Assembly: GCF_007859315.1 (NCBI RefSeq)
Contig: NZ_VOHA01000039.1
Location: 1-40,644 of the forward strand
Length of the DNA stretch: 40,644 bases
Source: Reyranella sp. CPCC 100927
Lineage (GTDB): Bacteria; Pseudomonadota; Alphaproteobacteria; Reyranellales; Reyranellaceae
Direction: 5' to 3'
The position numbers and the translations under genes were made by a program. The notes below the pieces were generated by a model that ran no database searches, was not told where the DNA came from, and saw nothing but the letters and a program-made list of their open reading frames with translations. Shown here one piece after another: positions 39,131-40,644 of the stretch; within the stretch, counting starts at the first letter, position 1; every line of letters starts with the position of its first letter.

Positions 39131-39910
39131 CTATTGGATGATGTGGAGCGCGCGTCCGGTACGGCCCTTGACGATGGCGGCGCAGACCGGTGTCACGTGA
39201 ACCGTTCGGATCTGGTGCTGTTCCACCGTGCAGCCCTGGCAGACCGGCCTCGAGGAGAACGTCTCCGCCGTCGTGAAAGGTGGCCGCGGCGATCCGGCGA
39301 CGACCAGATGCAGGTCGTCGGTGAGGCCGAAACCCTTGTCCGGGTCCGGGCCGGCCCCGGGCATTTTGATCGGCTTGCGGGCCGCCAGGCCGATCTCCTG
39401 CCACCGGCCACCGTCGGCGCGTGGCGGCTGACCGGGGCGTTCGCGATAGGCGTGATCGATCTTGCGATCCTCGATGACCGTCATCCGGTAGTCGATGCGG
39501 GTGATCTTGCCGTCCGTGCCGGCGACCGCGTCGAACGTCACTGTTTCGTCGATCTCGCGGCCGTCGGGTGTCTGCGCGCGCTGAAAACTGTACGTGGCGA
39601 CATGGAGAGTGACCTCGTTCGTCCGCGGATCGTACCGGCCGCTGACCGGCAGCACGCCGACGATCATCGGGATCGGCAACCGGCGCATGACCTGCGCGGC
39701 TCGTTGCGCGACCTCTGTCGGCTTGGGCGGCGTCGCGCCGGACGCCGCGCGGTCCGTCATGGCATCGTGGAACATCCTCACCGTCGCGGCGGGCAATCCA
39801 TGGCGGGTCAGGTCGCCGCACGACTGCGACCACGATGACGGCTGCGCCATGGCGCTGCCGGCGCCGCTCGCCAGCGCCAGCCCAAGAGCAACGGATCGCG
39901 CGGTTCTCAC
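39131..39910 (-). CDS. Secreted protein of unknown function
   Basis: A 259-residue protein from GTG 39910, which has GGAG 7 bases upstream and gives a clean signal peptide (MRTARSVALGLALASGAGSAMA). An in-frame ATG at 39949 adds 13 basic residues. The mature part includes two cysteines in VCQGCTVEQHQI and single ones near each end (SQSCGDL, TPVCAAIV), suggesting periplasmic disulfides. I do not recognise the family. Confidence 0.65.
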   Translation of the reverse strand: MRTARSVALGLALASGAGSAMAQPSSWSQSCGDLTRHGLPAATVRMFHDAMTDRAASGATPPKPTEVAQRAAQVMRRLPIPMIVGVLPVSGRYDPRTNEVTLHVATYSFQRAQTPDGREIDETVTFDAVAGTDGKITRIDYRMTVIEDRKIDHAYRERPGQPPRADGGRWQEIGLAARKPIKMPGAGPDPDKGFGLTDDLHLVVAGSPRPPFTTAETFSSRPVCQGCTVEQHQIRTVHVTPVCAAIVKGRTGRALHIIQ

Positions 39911-39964
39911 GAAGCATCTCCGTCTGTGTCGGCACATATGACGTAGCACGTCGCCGAACGGCCG

Positions 39965-39986
39965 GGATCAACCCTGGGGTTGATCC
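39965..39986. promoter_or_regulatory. Perfect inverted repeat upstream of the secreted protein gene
   Basis: GGATCAACCC-TG-GGGTTGATCC is a perfect 10-bp inverted repeat with a 2-base centre, 55 bp upstream of the GTG start at 39910. It may be a repressor operator or a short hairpin in the leader. Confidence 0.4.
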
Positions 39987-40090
39987 GGCTGCGCGAGAAG
40001 GCCTCGTATGAGGCAATCTACTGGCGTGTTCTGTAAAATCGTCCAGTTGATCACCAGAGTTCTCCACCGGCTGCGCCGACCACAAGGACC

Positions 40091-40481
40091 TGAAACGGGT
40101 AGAAGGCGGGTTGCGAGCGAAGCGAGCCCCTGGGAGCGCGGGCGTCCCGCCCGCTCATGCTTCGGCGCTGCGCGCAAAGGCGAAAGCTACGCTTTCACCG
40201 GAGATGCGGGCGAGACGCCCATAGGCGCTAACTTACGCGCAAACCTCACCCTGAGGAGCGGCCCGCAGGGCCGCGTCTCGAAGGGTGGCAACAGCGCAGG
40301 CGTTGCAACATGTCCTTTCTACGACTCCGTCTGTAGCTCATCCTTCGAGACGGCCGCTGCGCGGCCTCCTCAGGATGAGGTTGGCGGCTCGATGATCGTC
40401 AAAGTTAGCGCCTATGGGCGTCCCGCCCGCGCTCCCAGGAATGATCGTCCTGGCTCCGAGACTTGTTGTTTCTTGTTAGTG
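40091..40481 (+). repeat. Dispersed intergenic repeat, copy 2, interrupted by another element
   Basis: It has the same ends as copy 1 at 21164-21345 but is 391 bp long, because about 210 bp with its own terminal inverted repeats (40208-40428) sits in the middle. Flanking parts align closely with copy 1, including GATCGTCCTGGCTCCGAGAC. Confidence 0.8.
40208..40428. mobile_element. Small non-autonomous (MITE-like) element with 27-bp terminal inverted repeats
   Basis: The left end at 40208-40234 and the right end at 40402-40428 are inverse copies with one mismatch in 27 (inner part CCCATAGGCGCTAACTT). The interior holds a second inverted pair at about 40244-40288 and 40336-40381 (CCTGAGGAGCGGCC...; ...GGCCTCCTCAGG), a widespread palindromic repeat type. 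It encodes no protein. Confidence 0.65.
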
Positions 40482-40644
40482 GCGCGCTCCCAGCGAAGAC
40501 GTACCGTTTCCTTTCAGGAAGGTTGATCAAGCGCGGGCCGGGCCGCCGGGTGTGCCGGCGTGGAACGGGATCGACGATCCGCACGAGACATCCCGAAGAT
40601 TTATTGTCGATGTCGATCTTTGGACTCTTGTCGGCGCCGCACCC
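40482..40644. other. Unassigned right end of the window
   Basis: No gene is identifiable in these 163 bp. The last 60 bases become more AT-rich (AAGATTTATTGTCGATGTCG), which may be the promoter of a gene beyond the window. Confidence 0.3.

Noticed and set aside
40008-40526. A 172-codon open frame at the right end
   Set aside because: It lies over the nested repeat elements and changes character at each repeat boundary, so it is not a gene.

Overview
The window is GC-rich (visibly about 65% G+C) and has the gene repertoire of a soil or freshwater alphaproteobacterium: TRAP and ABC solute uptake, CoA-transferase and amidohydrolase catabolism, assimilatory nitrite reduction, and several families of short palindromic intergenic repeats. 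I cannot name the genus from sequence alone. There is no rRNA operon and no CRISPR array. There is one intact tRNA gene, tRNA-Arg(CCT).

Left chromosomal part (1-21371). The 5' end of a class III alcohol dehydrogenase gene is followed by a FadR/GntR-type regulator divergent from a dctP-dctQ-dctM TRAP transporter operon. Next come two small unknown genes behind a Fur-like inverted repeat, and a LysR regulator divergent from a cluster encoding a branched-chain-type solute-binding protein, a D-aminoacylase-like amidohydrolase, a CaiB/BaiF CoA-transferase and a GST. After these lie arfB, a MAPEG protein, a cupin, a class V aminotransferase, a carboxymuconolactone decarboxylase-like protein and an ankyrin protein. 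The region ends with a nitrite assimilation unit, nirB-nirD-(FNT nitrite channel)-(PP2C phosphatase/Ser-Thr kinase fusion).

Integrated element (21372-34908). A 17-bp direct repeat, TGGCGTCCCCGAGAGGA, occurs beside the integrase gene and again inside the 3' end of tRNA-Arg(CCT). It bounds an element of about 13.5 kb. A 27-bp pair of integrase arm-type repeats sits exactly 62 bp inside each core. The element carries a tyrosine integrase, a PIN-like protein, an HNH nuclease flanked by imperfect direct repeats, a serine recombinase with a resolvase-like site, and a replication-like pair (zinc-finger protein plus SF2-type helicase). It also has a few phage morphogenesis-type genes: a T7 gp14-like internal virion protein and a T7 gp18-like small terminase. 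An AlbA_2 (Schlafen-like) protein lies next to attR. No capsid, portal, large terminase or tail gene is present. The layout resembles a phage satellite, possibly parasitising a T7-like podovirus; a decayed prophage is the main alternative.

Right flank (34969-36031). A toxin-antitoxin locus is bracketed by two copies of the tRNA-Arg promoter plus 5' half. This points to an earlier insertion that split the same tRNA gene. The toxin reading frame is broken at a T7 homopolymer, and the promoter has two clean palindromic operators.

Right chromosomal part (36032-40644). This holds an alpha/beta hydrolase, a YkvA/DUF1232 membrane protein, an amidase with a small AtzG-like partner, and a secreted protein of unknown function. 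It ends in a repeat-rich non-coding region in which one repeat element with 27-bp terminal inverted repeats is nested inside another.
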